From Zizania palustris (Eukaryota; Streptophyta; Magnoliopsida; Poales; Poaceae), in NCBI GenBank assembly GCA_019279435.1, contig JAAALK010000079.1:105009198-105073197 (forward strand): a stretch of 64,000 bases of DNA, in the 5' to 3' direction. A program made the translations under genes and the position numbers. Positions 44,401 to 55,915 of this stretch are shown piece after piece. Positions within the stretch are counted from its first letter, which is position 1, and every line of letters starts with the position of its first letter. The notes under the pieces are model-generated. The model was not told where the DNA came from. It worked only from the letters and a program-made list of their open reading frames with translations, and made no database searches.

Positions 44401-45718
44401 CAGCAACTAGGTCCTCGCTCGAAGCCGTCTCCTCTGTAGAGTCGTGACTAGACACTAGGGCAGAAAGTCCCTTGGGCTTGCAAGTGGTCTTCTTCGAGGG
44501 AGGCTCCGGGGATGCAACCAAGACCGTGTCCGCCTTCCTCTTCCTCAGGATAGGATCTGGGATGTCAAGGTATAGGAGCACGGGGGGATCAACCTCAAGA
44601 CCGCCCCAAACACAGTTGTGTCGCTCCTAGACCCCCACCAACTCTATCCTCCATTTCTTCTCAGTCAGAGTGGGTGCCCCGAGGATCCTCTCAGCTGCTC
44701 GGACCACTTGCTCCGGGGTCATGACTACCTGCGAACCTATAAAAATGAAGTACCTTTGAATGAATACTTATAGTTTAAAAGAAATTGTGATAACTCCTAT
44801 AGGAAAGAAAGGTCGAAGCATACCAAGGGAGCCCGAAGACATCTCTAAGAGAGCTCCGTCTTAGGCGCTCTAGAAAATGAGGGGCCACGCTGCCTTCATG
44901 GGATAGTATCGGAGGAAGGCAACCTCCTCAACCAAGTCTCACATACTCATCCATCGAGACACGAGATGCATGAGACGGATGGGGGCCCGGATCGAGCCCA
45001 CGTCTGCCGAAACATCGGCCTCACTTCAGTAGAGAATCTGGCGGAGGTGTCTCGACAATTTGGAGTCCATCTCGATCACCATGTGGAACCAACAGTGGAT
45101 CCAATCAGAGTATCACCGCTCATTAATGGCCTTCACAGTGAAGAAGTCGGCATACTCCTTCTGGAGCTAGAAATTGATGCTCCCGTACGCCAAGAGCTTC
45201 GTAGAGCCGTTCGTGCTAAATAACTTCTTTGGCTAGCAATTGGCGTCATGCATCGTCGCGAAGACTTTGGCCCTCCCTTCACACCCCTCTACCCCTCATG
45301 GCCCATTCGAAGACGACCAAGTGGGTGACAGCATTCGGAGAGAGCTGTGGCAAATCCACGTTGTAAAAATGGAGGACCTCCGCCAAGAGCTCCGAATCAG
45401 GGAACCCGAGTCCCGCCTCAAAGGCATCCACTTCCCCCTCACGTGGCTCGGGGATGAACTCATCTCTAGGAAGCCTTGCCATGACTCCAGGTTTGAGATG
45501 CTCTTGAACCACATTCTTCACTGTCTCTTCCATGCAAGCGTATCTCTCTTGGACTAGGGTTTGCTCGGTAAACTTCTTGGAGGGCGGTCGGAGGTCGCGA
45601 GGGCCACAAGCCCTAGCGGAACTCGACACCACACTGCCATGGCCGCTGCTGCCACAACCATCTGCTGTTGGATGAAATGAGGATCCGAAGAAAGGTCGAT
45701 GCTTCCTTTCTTCATCAT
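41437..45718 (-). pseudogene. Tat opposite-strand ORF, copy C, interrupted by a copia solo LTR
   Basis: The start is ATG-ATG at 45718/45715 (MKKGSIDLSSDPHF). A one-base frameshift near 45640 leads to ARACGPRDLRPPSKKF. The family blocks PEPREGEVDAFEAGLGFPDS and LPQLSPNAVTHLVVFEWAM follow at 45290-45460. The centre continues with the EIDAPVRQELRR equivalent on the other strand (45150-45220). A linker made of repeats of a 13-residue Arg-Ala-Ser-Pro/Gly-Val-Glu motif lies at 44150-44450. A copia solo LTR (41672-43680) splits the C-terminal part, which resumes at 41437-41671. Confidence 0.65.
41672..43680 (+). repeat. Ty1-copia solo LTR, 2.01 kb, with TSD
   Basis: It starts TGAGAAACCAAGGG and ends CGGTCCAACA, the same family as 22406-24435. 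The perfect 5-bp duplication TGGAC flanks it (41667-41671 and 43681-43685). No internal region remains, so it is a recombination product of a full element. Confidence 0.93.
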
Positions 45719-45887
45719 CTCCTCATTATGTTCGGTCGCGTGAGGAAAGAGTCAAAGGATGAAAGCGAGAGCTAGAAGGAAACACGCATCCATGGGCGAA
45801 ACTCTATCACAATATTATTTCTTGCACATATCTCCTCTCTCATGAACAGGTCGATCGAAGAGTCATATGTGAGGGGCTACTATTAGG

Positions 45888-46328
45888 GGGAAATAATCCT
45901 GTGAACATAAGCGGCTAGAGCAAGGACTACGAAGACGACTTTGGAGCCCAGGTACATGAATCCTTTTGGCACCGTCATGGTACTCCAAGGCAGATGCTTC
46001 GGAGTACAAAGCACACCGTCCAAACGAAGACCCCTACAAGGATCTGAAGCCTCCGTGGGTGCTCCGAAGCCAACCATGGGGGAGGTTCCGCGTAGGGCCC
46101 TTTAGATCTTCGCTCCCTCTGGGAGGCTACCACTAAACGGGGAATGATGGCTACAATGCTGGGCATTGTCTATTGGACAACACATTGGCATTTTGTAGAC
46201 GTCTTGTCATGACGGGGTGCACGTTTAAGTCAAGACATGTGACGTCACTCCGACTAGACACTTTCCCTACCCAGGAAAGTAGATAAGCTGATATCGTTGT
46301 AGCCCTACGGAGTCTAGAGAACAACGAG
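45888..46328 (+). repeat. Tat-type 3' LTR, truncated (L5)
   Basis: It starts TATTAGGGGGAAATAATCC after GAGGGGCTAC; the usual TGTTGGGGG start is mutated. It matches the inverted LTR at 47712-48357 from its first base to about CTACGGAGTCTAGAG, where minus-strand gag sequence takes over. Confidence 0.75.
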
Positions 46329-46329
46329 G

Positions 46330-47641
46330 ATGGTCCTACAAGAATTGGTGTCGTGGCTCTGATTCTCTCCGTGGATGTTGTAGTGGAAAATTTTGCCATC
46401 ACTTGGGTCCTTTGTCGGGGGCTTCGAGCTATTGGCATGACCCCCTCCCTGGGTGTGCTAGAACATGGGTGGCTTTGAGGTGGGGGGCGATGCTGAGCAC
46501 TTCTTCTCGGTAGTGCTTCTACCTCCTCCGGGTGTCGTGGTGTCGGTGCTTCGTCGACACAGCCTAGGGAGGGCTTTGACTTCTTGCACCGGAGCAAATG
46601 CTGCATGCCTACGAAGTTGCCCCTCTTCGGACCTGGCATACTCTTAGAAGTACATCATCAGCTGGGCCACCGAAGAAATGGGTTTTCAGTGGAGCTTGTC
46701 GAGGAGGCCGGGCTTGGTGATGCCTTCACGAGCCTCGTCGATGATAGAGGGAGTTGATAGTACTTTGATCTAGGATTTGGTTTGAGCAAAGCATTGGGTG
46801 TAGTGGCAGAGCATCTCTCTGGGCTGCTGCTTCACCTAAAAAAGGCTATCTATTGACATTAGAGCTACGAAGGTTCCTTGAAAGTTGTTGATGAAATTCT
46901 TCTTCAGCTGCTCCCATGACCTTATGGATACTGGCTTTAGCGACTAGAACCATCGGAGGGCAATCCTTTCGAGCGCGAGGGGGGGGGGAGAACTTCGTCA
47001 TCATGTCCCGATCTCCTTTGTAGGCCTCTTTCGCTAAGGCGTACGACTAGGAGAATTCAGAAGGGTCTGAATCTCCGGAGTACTTCGAGAGCTTGGTCGC
47101 TCGAAACTTGGAGTCGAACCGCACCTTCTACAAGTCTGGATGCAGCGGGGATTCTTCGTCGAAGGAAGCGTTCCACTCGCTCCTTCGGGCTTCTTAGTCT
47201 TCCGCGTCGCTTATTGCGACGGTTTCGGCCTCCAGCGCCCTCGCTGTCCTGCTTTGATCAGGAGTTGGTTTTCGGCTGCCTACCACCACCTCATGAGCTC
47301 GGCTCTAAGTTGGGCATTCTCGATGGATGAAGCATCGGCTGGTCTCCCCTTCCTCTAGAGTGAGTCTCCGGGTCTTGCAACCGGACGAAATCTGTCCGGA
47401 GTGCTATGGCTAGGAGGTCCCTAGATGAGTGGAGGCCAATGACTCTTTGCCCTACGGGAATTTGGAAGTCCGTAGATGTGTTTGTGGAGTCAGAGGGGTC
47501 TCCGGCTCCTAGTGTTATGTTTGGGTTTTGGATTGCGATGGCTTCGGTAGCCGTTGTAGTATCTGCTTGCGGGGGTTCCTCCCATGAGGTCCGAGCAGAC
47601 CTTTGGAGGGGAACCTTGCTCGTGCTCCTTTTGGGAGGCAT
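46330..47641 (-). pseudogene. Tat-type gag, broken copy C
   Basis: The start is MPPKRSTSKVPLQRSARTSW at 47641. The gag block follows at 46950-47130 (S-K-Y-S-G...F-S), and SLF-stop-VKQQPREML at about 46840. The stop sits at the same position as a stop in the copy at 17135, where Gln would fit. Pro/Arg-rich and basic sequence follows to 46330. There are multiple frameshifts. It lies directly left of its leader and 5' LTR. Confidence 0.7.
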
Positions 47642-47711
47642 GTATTGGAAGGTGTTAAGTGGAAGAGACGCTAGATTTTGGTACTAGGGTCCCCACGGAC
47701 GTCGCCAACAG
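47642..47711 (-). other. Short leader and primer-binding region
   Basis: On the minus strand the LTR end is followed by TTGGCGACGTCCGTGGGGAC, the primer-site position for this family, then the gag ATG about 50 bp on. Confidence 0.5.
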
Positions 47712-48357
47712 GTTTGAGTGGTTCAGTGTAATTTAGGAGAACTGGTCTGAGTCCCAACAGAGCCTCATAGGGGGATAATAACTCTGCTAGACTACCCTTA
47801 GGTGATTGCTTCCAAAAATCTATCTTGTACAATGAAAGAAGGGGGTATTTATAGGAGGGGGCCTACAAGGAAAATACCCTTTAACCCTCGAATTACATTC
47901 GTCATTACAGACTCTGTTCACCAGACTCCGTAGGGGTACGACAGTACCAACTTATTTACTTTCCTAGGTAGGGAAAGTGTATGGTCGGAGTGACATCGCA
48001 TGTCTTGTCTTAAACGTGCACTCCATCACAACAGGACATTTACAGAATGCCAACTTATTGTCTAATATACAACGCCCCGATACTATAGCCATAATTCCCC
48101 ATATGGTGGAAGACTCTTGGAGGAAGCGAAGATCCGAAGGGCCCTAGGAAGAACCTTCCCCGTGGGTGGCTTTGGAACACCCGCTGAGGCTTCTGATCTT
48201 TGTAGGGGTCTTCGTCTGGAAGGTGTGCTTCGTACTCTGGAGCATCTACCTTGGAGTACCATGACGACGCCGAAAGGCTTCACGTACACAAGCTCTGAAG
48301 TCATCATCGGAGTCCTTGCTCCAGTTGCTTATGCTAACGGGATTATTTCCCCCAGCA
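47712..48357 (-). repeat. Tat-type 5' LTR, minus orientation (L6), about 646 bp
   Basis: The minus-strand start is TGCTGGGGGAAATAATCCCG at 48357. The sequence matches L5 over its first 440 bp or so. The inner end near 47712 is approximate. Confidence 0.7.
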
Positions 48358-48438
48358 TATGGTGTCCTTTAAGTTTTTGCTAGCTTACAATGGTTTATCG
48401 TTATTTATATATTTTATGTAGAGTATAAAATGACCCTC

Positions 48439-49084
48439 TGTTGGCGTAGATGATTAGGCCGATAGGTTTCTAAGATGTTTTGAGTGGAAGACTTGGCTCA
48501 GAGCCGTATTCTTGAATTGTGTGTTTCTGTTCTGTACAATGCGAAGAGGGGGAGGGTATTTATAGTGGAGCCCTACAGTGGCCCGATACTTCCAAACCCC
48601 TCTGACAGTTGTACGACATACAATGGCCTCCCCTTACAGACAAGGGTACAACCCCAACTGCTCTGTCAGTCGCTCTAGACGTGGCTGTAGTGTCAGCAAC
48701 TGCACACATGATCGTGATGTTGCCACCAGCCTAGTTTGACTGGACTGGTCCTGGTTGCCTATCTTAGCAGCGGGGCTGTGGTTCCTTTCAGAGACACGCC
48801 TCCAGCCTCCGGTTGGTCCCTCGGGCTTGGAGGCCTCTCCGGATTCGGGCCCCGAGCCAAAGATCTCCAGGCCCCGGGTCCTTAGCCTGAGGTGGACCCC
48901 TCCTCCTACCTCGTACCAGACCGGAGGCTCCCCTCCATAGGGAGTCAGGTTCGGCTCGGCATCCGTACAGTTCCGCTCTGGAGTTAGCGACTCCGTTGGC
49001 CGCCGCCTTGCGGAGCCCCTTCTTTGAACTCCGCTCCACATCCTTCGCACTCCCTAGGCACCATCGGGATTATATCCCCCAACA
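48439..49084 (-). repeat. Tat-type 3' LTR, minus orientation (L7), 646 bp
   Basis: The minus-strand start is TGTTGGGGGATATAATCCCG at 49084 and the end CTACGCCAACA at 48439. To its right is the inverted polypurine tract (GTAGCCCCTCGCTTTCTCCC), so this is the 3' LTR of a minus-strand element whose internal region continues rightward. Confidence 0.8.
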
Positions 49085-49521
49085 GTAGCCCCTCGCTTTC
49101 TCCCATTGGATGGTCATGTGCAAAGAAACGATAGGGAGCACCAAAAATAATCTTGATGGAACGTCTTACCGAAAGCCGAACTCACCGAGGGACTCCTGTC
49201 ATGTAGATGTGGAACCCTAGAGGGACCCTGGCCGTCACACCAGACGGACCGCCTCTCTGATGACGAGAAACCTGCCTAGGGCGCTAAGCCCGAAAGCGGT
49301 TTTAATGCGATTTCCTTGCGCTACATGCTGATGCTTAGGAGGACTTGGACCGACGGGGCATTTAATGAACCCGGCGCCAGCTCACGCGTATAAATCCTCT
49401 CATTTGGTTGCGACCCATCATTCTCCACCGTCCCGTAATCCTCACCCGCGCCCTGCACCCAACTATTGTCCTTGCACCCATCGCTCTCAGACCCATCCCT
49501 TCTAAGCCGTCACCTCCAGAG
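49085..49521 (+). promoter_or_regulatory. aORF D upstream region with TATA box
   Basis: It begins with the inverted polypurine tract. CGCGTATAAATCC (49389-49395) lies about 130 bp before the aORF D ATG and points in the same direction. No other gene is visible. Confidence 0.5.
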
Positions 49522-50760
49522 ATGTCAGGGGAGAGAGGGCTTCCTTCCACGGTAAACCCTCGGTTCCTGCAGTGCCAAGCGGCAGTGGCCGCGGCGGCGG
49601 CAATGGCTCCCAATCCAGCCGAGACCCGTGATCCTCGAGAACTCCGACCAACATTAGAGAGGTTTCGGGAGAAGACTTTAGTGCTGGAGAAGTCGGCCTG
49701 CATGATTGAGTCAATCGTGCTGGCGGTCCGGCACTATCTTGGCCTCGGTGTGGAGGCCAGGAAGTCGGACCTGGAGATCATCCCAGAACCGCACGAAGGA
49801 GAGGTCATCGTCTTCGAGGCGTTATTCGATGCGGGGCTCGGGTTCCCCACCTCAGAGCTTCTTGCGGGGGTCCTCGACGTGTTTCACCTCGAGCTACCCC
49901 AACTATCTCCGAATGCAGTGGCCCGCCTCGCTATCTTCGAGTGGGCCATGCGGACGGAGGGTTGTGAAGGATGGGCAGAGGTCTTCGTGAAGATGCACAA
50001 AGCTTGCTGTTAGCCGAAGAAGAAAGAGGACCTGGTGCTGGCGTACGGGAGCATCAACTTTCAACTCCGGAAGAACTACGCCGACTTTTTCCCTACGAAG
50101 TCCATTAACGAATGGTGGTATTCTCAGTGGATATGATGTTGGTTCTATGTCAGAGTGGGGTTGGATTCTGGACTGGCGGGGCCTCCGCGCCATATCTCGT
50201 TTTGGAAGGAGGTGAAAATCGAGGTCGACGCAGGCTCGGTCTCCGCCCACATTCGACTTCTCTAGATTGTGGCCCGCCGGATGTTGACTTTGAAGTACTT
50301 GAGGACTCTGAAGAACTTAGCCAATTATGGGCGGTCCTCGAGGTAGCTAGGTCCGAAGGCCCCCCTTAGTTTAAACTTCCGAGGGGGCCTAACGGTGAAG
50401 GCATCCCCGATGTAGCCCAGGATCTGCTGGCTATCGTGAAGACGGAGTCCCTTCGGAGTTCTTCATCCTTGCCATACTTAAGCTGCTTTGCAATAGACTC
50501 TCGTAGCGAGGGGGTATAGCCTTCGCGAATGGCTTTTGGCAGGCAATGAAGCCTTAGACTTCTCTGCCTTCGACACGGCACCGCCTGCCTCGTAGACTTG
50601 GAGCGACCTGCAAAATGGAAGACGAGGTCTGTGGGCTTCGGGACATGGACGAACCAGCCGTGGGAGAGCAGGCTCCGACAAGGCTTCGTTCAGCCGAGGG
50701 GGCCCTGGCCGAAAGAAGGGCAAGCGAGGGCTGGGGCCTCGAGCTTGCTTTTTCTTAGGC
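49522..50760 (+). pseudogene. Tat opposite-strand ORF, copy D, nearly full length with stops
   Basis: The best-preserved copy. From ATG 49522 (MSGERGLPSTVNPRFLQCQ) 163 codons are open. They include RDPRELRPTLERFREKTLV, IIPEPHEGEVIVFEALFDAG, LGFPTSELLAGVLDVFH and LPQLSPNAVARLAIFEWAMR. A TAG at 50011 fits CAG, after which the same frame reads PKKKEDLVLAYGSINFQLRK and SINEWWYSQW up to a TGA at 50135. Then follow CWFYVRVGLDSGL and an L-rich MLTLKYLRTLKNLANYG segment, with further stops. The C-terminal third (50400-50760) is charged. It is sense-opposite to the minus-strand element that owns L7. Confidence 0.75.
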
Positions 50761-52091
50761 TTAGTTACAGACTACTCGTAATTTTGTTTCGAAGTGTATT
50801 TTTAACACACTTCTTGATTATCATTCAATGAATGGAATTTGTTGCATTTTCATACTTCGTCTGCATGCTTCACATTGTTTGATGGCTTCGAATGTTTTTT
50901 AGCTTGTCACGCTCATACTGCGCATTACATTTGCACACTTCGCATACATACTTCCCCCTTTGCTCCTGGCAGCTAGGGACTTAGTCGTTGCTGGTGCGGG
51001 CAATTAAAATGCGAAGGGGTGCTCCTTTTTGGCGGCTTCTGATGCTTATATTGCATCGAGCGAAGGCCTCTTTTGGGCTTCGAACACGTTAATTTGGAGC
51101 GAAGCAAGGCTTCAGCGTAGCCAAATTAAGCGAAGCATGCTTCGGCATGCTTGGATTTGGATGTTGTGCGTGAGCAAGGCTCCGAAACGCACTTAGATTT
51201 TAAGCGAAGCATGACTTTGAGATGCTTTAATTCTTAGATTAGATCACATCACACAAAGCGAGGTCTCGGTGCGTGTTCAGATAGCGAAGCAAGGCTTCTT
51301 GAGCTTGATCCTGTAGTGAAAAGGATATTTGGTGTGGATTCACCGAACCTGCGATAAGTTGAGCCATCTTCGACTCTGGGTCACCTACGACCCTGGGCCA
51401 CCTTCGACCCGGGGATGCATCAGGCTGGAGCCTGGAATCCCGGACTTACCGAGCCGTCTTCGACTCTCGGAACCTGTGATAAGTTGAGCCATCTTCAACT
51501 CTCGGAAGTCTCAAAGCCCACTGCTACGGGCCCAGAGGCGCTGTGTAGCCTTCGGAGGGATGCTCTGGATTTTGTAAAGCGAAGCAAGGCTTCAAATTTT
51601 AAATAAGGCAAAGCAAGGCTTCGGGTTTTTGATAAGATGAAGCAAGGCTTCGAATTTTTAAAAGGAAGCAAGGCTTCGATTCCAAAACGCGAAGCATGGC
51701 TTCGGTTTTAAAACGCGAAGCGAGTCTTAAACTTTTAACGAGTTGGAGCAAAAGTTTGCTTTAAAGGCAAAGCAGGGCTTCGATTTTAAGGCGAAGCAGG
51801 GCTTCGATTTCATATTAATGTAATTGCAGATTGGTACATCGAAGGGAATGCTTCGGCAATGTACATACCTCGTAGCCCCTGGGGCTTTGACGGCCTTTGA
51901 CATATGAAGTGGAGCTCCTTGCTGGAGGGTGACCTCCGAAACGCGAAGGATGGAGGAAGGCGAAGAAGGCCTTCGAACTGCACCCGAAGCCCCTTGCCGG
52001 AGGGTGCGCGAAGCAAGAAAGCTTCGAATTGCAGAAAGTGGCAAAGAACTTAGCTTTTAGGACTAAGCTCCCCACGGACGGTGCCAACTAT
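50761..52091 (-). other. Tat-type leader with GAAGC/GCTTC tandem repeats
   Basis: No coding motif is visible. Words of the form GCGAAGCAAGGCTTCG recur throughout, forming a near-tandem run at 51570-51815. The right end (52060-52091) is GCTCCCCACGGACGGTGCCAA, the primer-binding region of the minus-strand LTR that follows. Confidence 0.55.
51570..51815. repeat. Imperfect tandem array of GAAGC-NN-GGCTTC hairpins
   Basis: About nine units of roughly 24-30 bp such as GCGAAGCAAGGCTTCGATTT. Each holds a five-base inverted repeat (GAAGC and GCTTC). Confidence 0.75.
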
Positions 52092-53358
52092 TGTAGCATT
52101 TGTGTTAGCTACAACACATGTTTTGTATGTGTGTATGGTGTGTAAAATGAACCTCGAAGGGTTCTCTCAGAAGGAGAAAGGATTTATACTGGTTCGGGCC
52201 TCCCCTAAGGGATAATATCCCTACGTCCAGTTTGTGGTGGATTTGGCATAGCATGCCTTATGGAGTCTAATGAATCTCAGGGCCCTCATGGCCCCTCGAG
52301 AAGCTAACCTGTTACAAGGGCTTGGCCCTGCTTTTATAGGCACGCAAGCCAATGGAAAAGACCAAAATACCCTCTATAAGTCCTAGGCTCATAGGGGCAA
52401 AAAGGGAAAAAGGAGCTAGCTACTGTACAAAGTGCTTTACAGCTTACAGACGTGTCAGATAAACGTCACTTCTTGACCAGCTAAACGACATACTAGGGGT
52501 TGAGGGGCCCCTGATATGACTTCTACACTGTAGAGAGGTATAAATATCTGCTGGATTCGGAGTAGGGGCCGGAGCTCTTTAGGCGGAGGCTGCAAGGGAG
52601 GCTTCGAAGTACACTCCGAAGTGGGCTTCGAAGTATACTCCGATCTAGGCTCTGAACTGGGCTCCGAACTGGGTTCTCGGAGACTTAGCTATGAATTGGC
52701 TGGAAAGGGTCCGGAGACTGGCGCTGAGAGGCTCCAAAGGGAGATCGAAGGTTAACTCCGAACAGGGTTCGAGGGTTAACTCTGAACAGAGCTCGAAAGG
52801 TTAACTCCGAACAGAGCTCGATGGTTGACTCTGAGCAAGGCTCGAAGGCTAACTCCGAACAAGGCCCGGAGGCTAACTTCGAAGTTAGCCTGAGACTTAG
52901 CTTCTGGCAAACTTTAAGGCATCTTGAGGGCTTCGCTTTGGAGGGCTCCGAAGGGGTTCGGAGGCCTCGCTCCAGAGGGCTTCGAAGTGAACCTTGGGAC
53001 TTGGAAACAACTTCTTCAGAAAGGAACAGGCTTCGACAGTGTTGGGCTCCGGGCCGAAGGCTGTTGGAGGCTGACGTCATTTGGCCCCTGTTCAAGGGAA
53101 AACTTATTGGGTTAATTTTTTCCGTGCCATTACAATTTTCATGGTTTGCCAATATGTCATTGGTGTGTCACTGACAAATGAGGGCCGCCACAGTCACTGA
53201 CAGTGGCATATAGGCAATTTCTAAAAATTATAATGGCATGTGAGTAATTTTCCCTATATCAGGCTAGTCTCTTCCTAGGATGCCATACCTTGGGCCTTTA
53301 TGTTCATAACGACGTCATGCTTGCTTTTGGTACTCCAGAAAAACTTATTCCCCCAACA
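52092..53358 (-). repeat. Tat-type 5' LTR, minus orientation (L8), 1.27 kb with MITE
   Basis: The minus-strand start is TGTTGGGGGAATAAG at 53358 and the end AATGCTACA at 52092. It contains a run of TCCGAAC...GCTCGAAGG repeats (52600-52870) and the second copy of the 146-bp MITE. It belongs to the subfamily of the LTR at 18120. Confidence 0.7.
53109..53254. mobile_element. Mutator-like MITE, second copy, 146 bp, inverted
   Basis: It starts GGGTTAATTTTTTCCGTGCC and ends TGAGTAATTTTCCC, with the same length and ends as 13539-13684 in opposite orientation. The flanking nonamers (AAACTTATT and TATATCAGG) do not match. Confidence 0.8.
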
Positions 53359-53789
53359 CTACATATCAGAGTAATTATGTAATTTAATTCCTAGCATTTG
53401 AACATGCTTATAAGTTCTGAGTTATGTTCACTATTTGGCTCCTGTTTACTACAGGAGGCACATATTCACAGTTCTATTCATGAATGTAATGGTAACGCGG
53501 CCACAAATATTTCCCAAGATCCCATATTGACAAGCATGGTATGTCTAGACTAACATTGCAATGGTAATCTATATTGGCTGAATTTGTTTTACTAATGATG
53601 TATTTTGACTAATATAAGTTCTGTTTATTCTAGCGGACTCGAAGAGTTAAAGCCCCCAGTTTGAACCAATCTGATTCAGTATGCTTCTATTCTTCTTGTT
53701 TCTTTTGTAATTAAATTATTTAAATGAATAAAAACTCTTACCTTCATGTTCTGCAAAATGGTAGAGCCCTTCTCCAATCTATCTTATTT

Positions 53790-54016
53790 CCCTAAGAAAC
53801 AAAGGAAAAATTGTTGGCAAAGCGTGGCCGGTGACTACGGATTGCAAACGAGAGATTGGAGGAAGCATGCTTGGAAAGGAATACGTTGGGGTTTATGTTG
53901 AAGGTATTGAAAATGTTGACGTTAGAAATAAAGGAGATGAGCTTATACCTAGACTTATTTTTGAGTTTCGTACTCTACTAGATGCTATTGACTATACTAT
54001 ACCTTGGCCGCGTTAA
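53790..54016 (+). pseudogene. CACTA accessory exon remnant
   Basis: The frame reads GKIVGKAWPVTTDCKREIGG, SMLGKEYVGVYVEGIENVDV, FEFRTLLDAIDYTIPWPR and then a stop. The pattern (K-G-x-V ... G-G-x-x-L-G-x-E ... L-x-D-A-x-x-x-x-I-x-W-P) resembles a small domain found in plant CACTA ORFs (DUF8039-like, from memory). Flanking exons are not resolvable. Confidence 0.4.
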
Positions 54017-55650
54017 CATGTAAGATTTTTTCCAAAGATTAAACCTATAATTCCGTAATATCTTCAAATTGTGTTATTCATCTAACCTCATGCCCCGTTG
54101 CAGGTGAAGAAAGTTACAATGGAGACCGGCAAGAATGGACAATGAAGCATAATTTATATTTGTTAGTGAAAAAATAGAAATATTTGTATGATATAGTCTT
54201 TATCAAGGCAATAGTCTTGTTCATAGTACCTTAATTACTGCACTTGTTGGTTCAAAGTACTCATCAAATATTTAATTACAAATTATTATCCAATTAGAAA
54301 ATCTGATTTGCTCTCTTTTTTTGTTTCATATTATGGCCATTGACCTACAGTATACCATGCACTAGGCATAATTAATGGAAAGGTGTGTACAAGAGGACTA
54401 ATGTTTCAATGGTTAGTTTTTTGTTTACCATTCTTGACTTTCTGCCATTTAATTTCATGTTGATCACCATGTATTCTACAATAAAACTTCAATTGATGAA
54501 CAACCTAAGTTTATGCCATTCAAACACTAAATCAAATTACAAAACAATGCATCTTGGCTTTAACATGGTAAGTATTTACTTATATTATGTTATTAATGTA
54601 TTTTTCCTTGTTTTTCTAAATATTTGATCAGGTCCTTGTTATTCAATTTACTATTATTTCTGATTGCAGGTATAAGTTTCTTTGCTGAATTTCTAATAGT
54701 AGGTATAAGTTTCTTTACTAAATTTCATCCTGCCCTGAATTGGCTCCAGTTCAATTTAGTCCATATGACTTTTGTTATGTCACTAGCTATGCATTTCTAA
54801 TTGCAGGTATAAGTTTCTTTGCTGAGTTTTATCCTGCCCTGAATTGGCTTCAATTCAATTTAGTATTATTTGCTAGCTAAAACAGTTGATTTTTCTGCTT
54901 TTGCCACACATGCAAATTCATGTTATTTTCCCTAAAATATGTGGTTATCTTAAAGATACTTCATTGGGAGTTCCACTTTGCATTTCCTTTCATATGATTT
55001 ATGACATGGGTTATGCTAACACATATTAAGATTTTTTTAGGTCATTGAAGATTCTGTACCAATTATTTCTATAGTAAAATTTGTGTCCTCGAGTGGAGGT
55101 CCTAAAGGAGAAATTTGCTATGCAAAAGAACATGAAGCCATGTGGTTTAAAGGGAAAAGATTCACACCAAATGTATGAGCCAACACTCTTGGTGAACAAC
55201 AGATAAATCAACTGAAGTCTTGTTGACCAAGAGTTAAACATAGTTAAGTTGGAGTAGATTTTGCATAAATAATGCCATCCCCAGCAAATACATGTACCAA
55301 TTTTATATTTGCCACGACGTGCATTCCTTTCATACAATATTTATGCGTATGTATAACTTATATGTAAGGTTATGATACATAGGTCTCAAATGAATTTAAA
55401 TTGTTAGGAACTTTTCCTTATTGTCTTGATACTGATCAAGGGAATGCAATAACGAATGATGTCCATATGCAATCTTTGTTTATTCTAATTGGTCCATATT
55501 TTTGGTGAAACAAAGAAATGATTGTCAATGCAATCTCATAGATAATTTATTTATAAATTATTATTCGATAAGAAAATATAAAAATATATTTGAATTATAA
55601 ATGCAAATAAAAAATCATTATATATTAGTACACATGAAAATACATGTATC
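54017..55650. other. AT-rich interior of CACTA remnant
   Basis: Non-coding as far as I can see. It includes a local duplication (GGTATAAGTTTCTTTGCTGA at about 54667, 54702 and 54807), with the associated CATCCTGCCCTGAATTGGCT present twice. Confidence 0.4.
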
Positions 55651-55783
55651 TATAAATCGTCTCTACAATTCTTAATACACAATGTGGTGTAACTATAAAA
55701 TTTGTCTATATCCGTAGAGGCGTAATAAAAATGTATCTACGATATTGTTTCTACCTTTGTTAACACGCATTGTGGTGTTACTA

Positions 55784-55915
55784 CGAAACATGTCACCTGC
55801 CATATCATCTGCCATGTCACGTGCCACGTTAATCGCCACATCATCTGCCACATCACGTGCTACATCATCTTCCACGTCACGTGCCACATCATCTACCACG
55901 TCACGTGTCATGCTC
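55784..55915. repeat. Minisatellite in CACTA subterminal region
   Basis: Repeats of GCCACATCATCTGCCACRTC / ACGTGCCAC type, about 24 bp per double unit and five or more units, with point variants. Confidence 0.75.

Noticed and set aside
43983..44447. 154-codon plus-strand frame rich in Ser/Thr/Ala
   Set aside because: It is the complement of the repetitive linker of the opposite-strand ORF copy C; no independent motif.
53357..53370. CACTACATATC as the left end of the CACTA remnant
   Set aside because: The first two bases overlap the terminus of the LTR ending at 53358, the ninth and following bases do not match the right end (CACTACTAGAAAC), and no matching triplet duplication flanks it.
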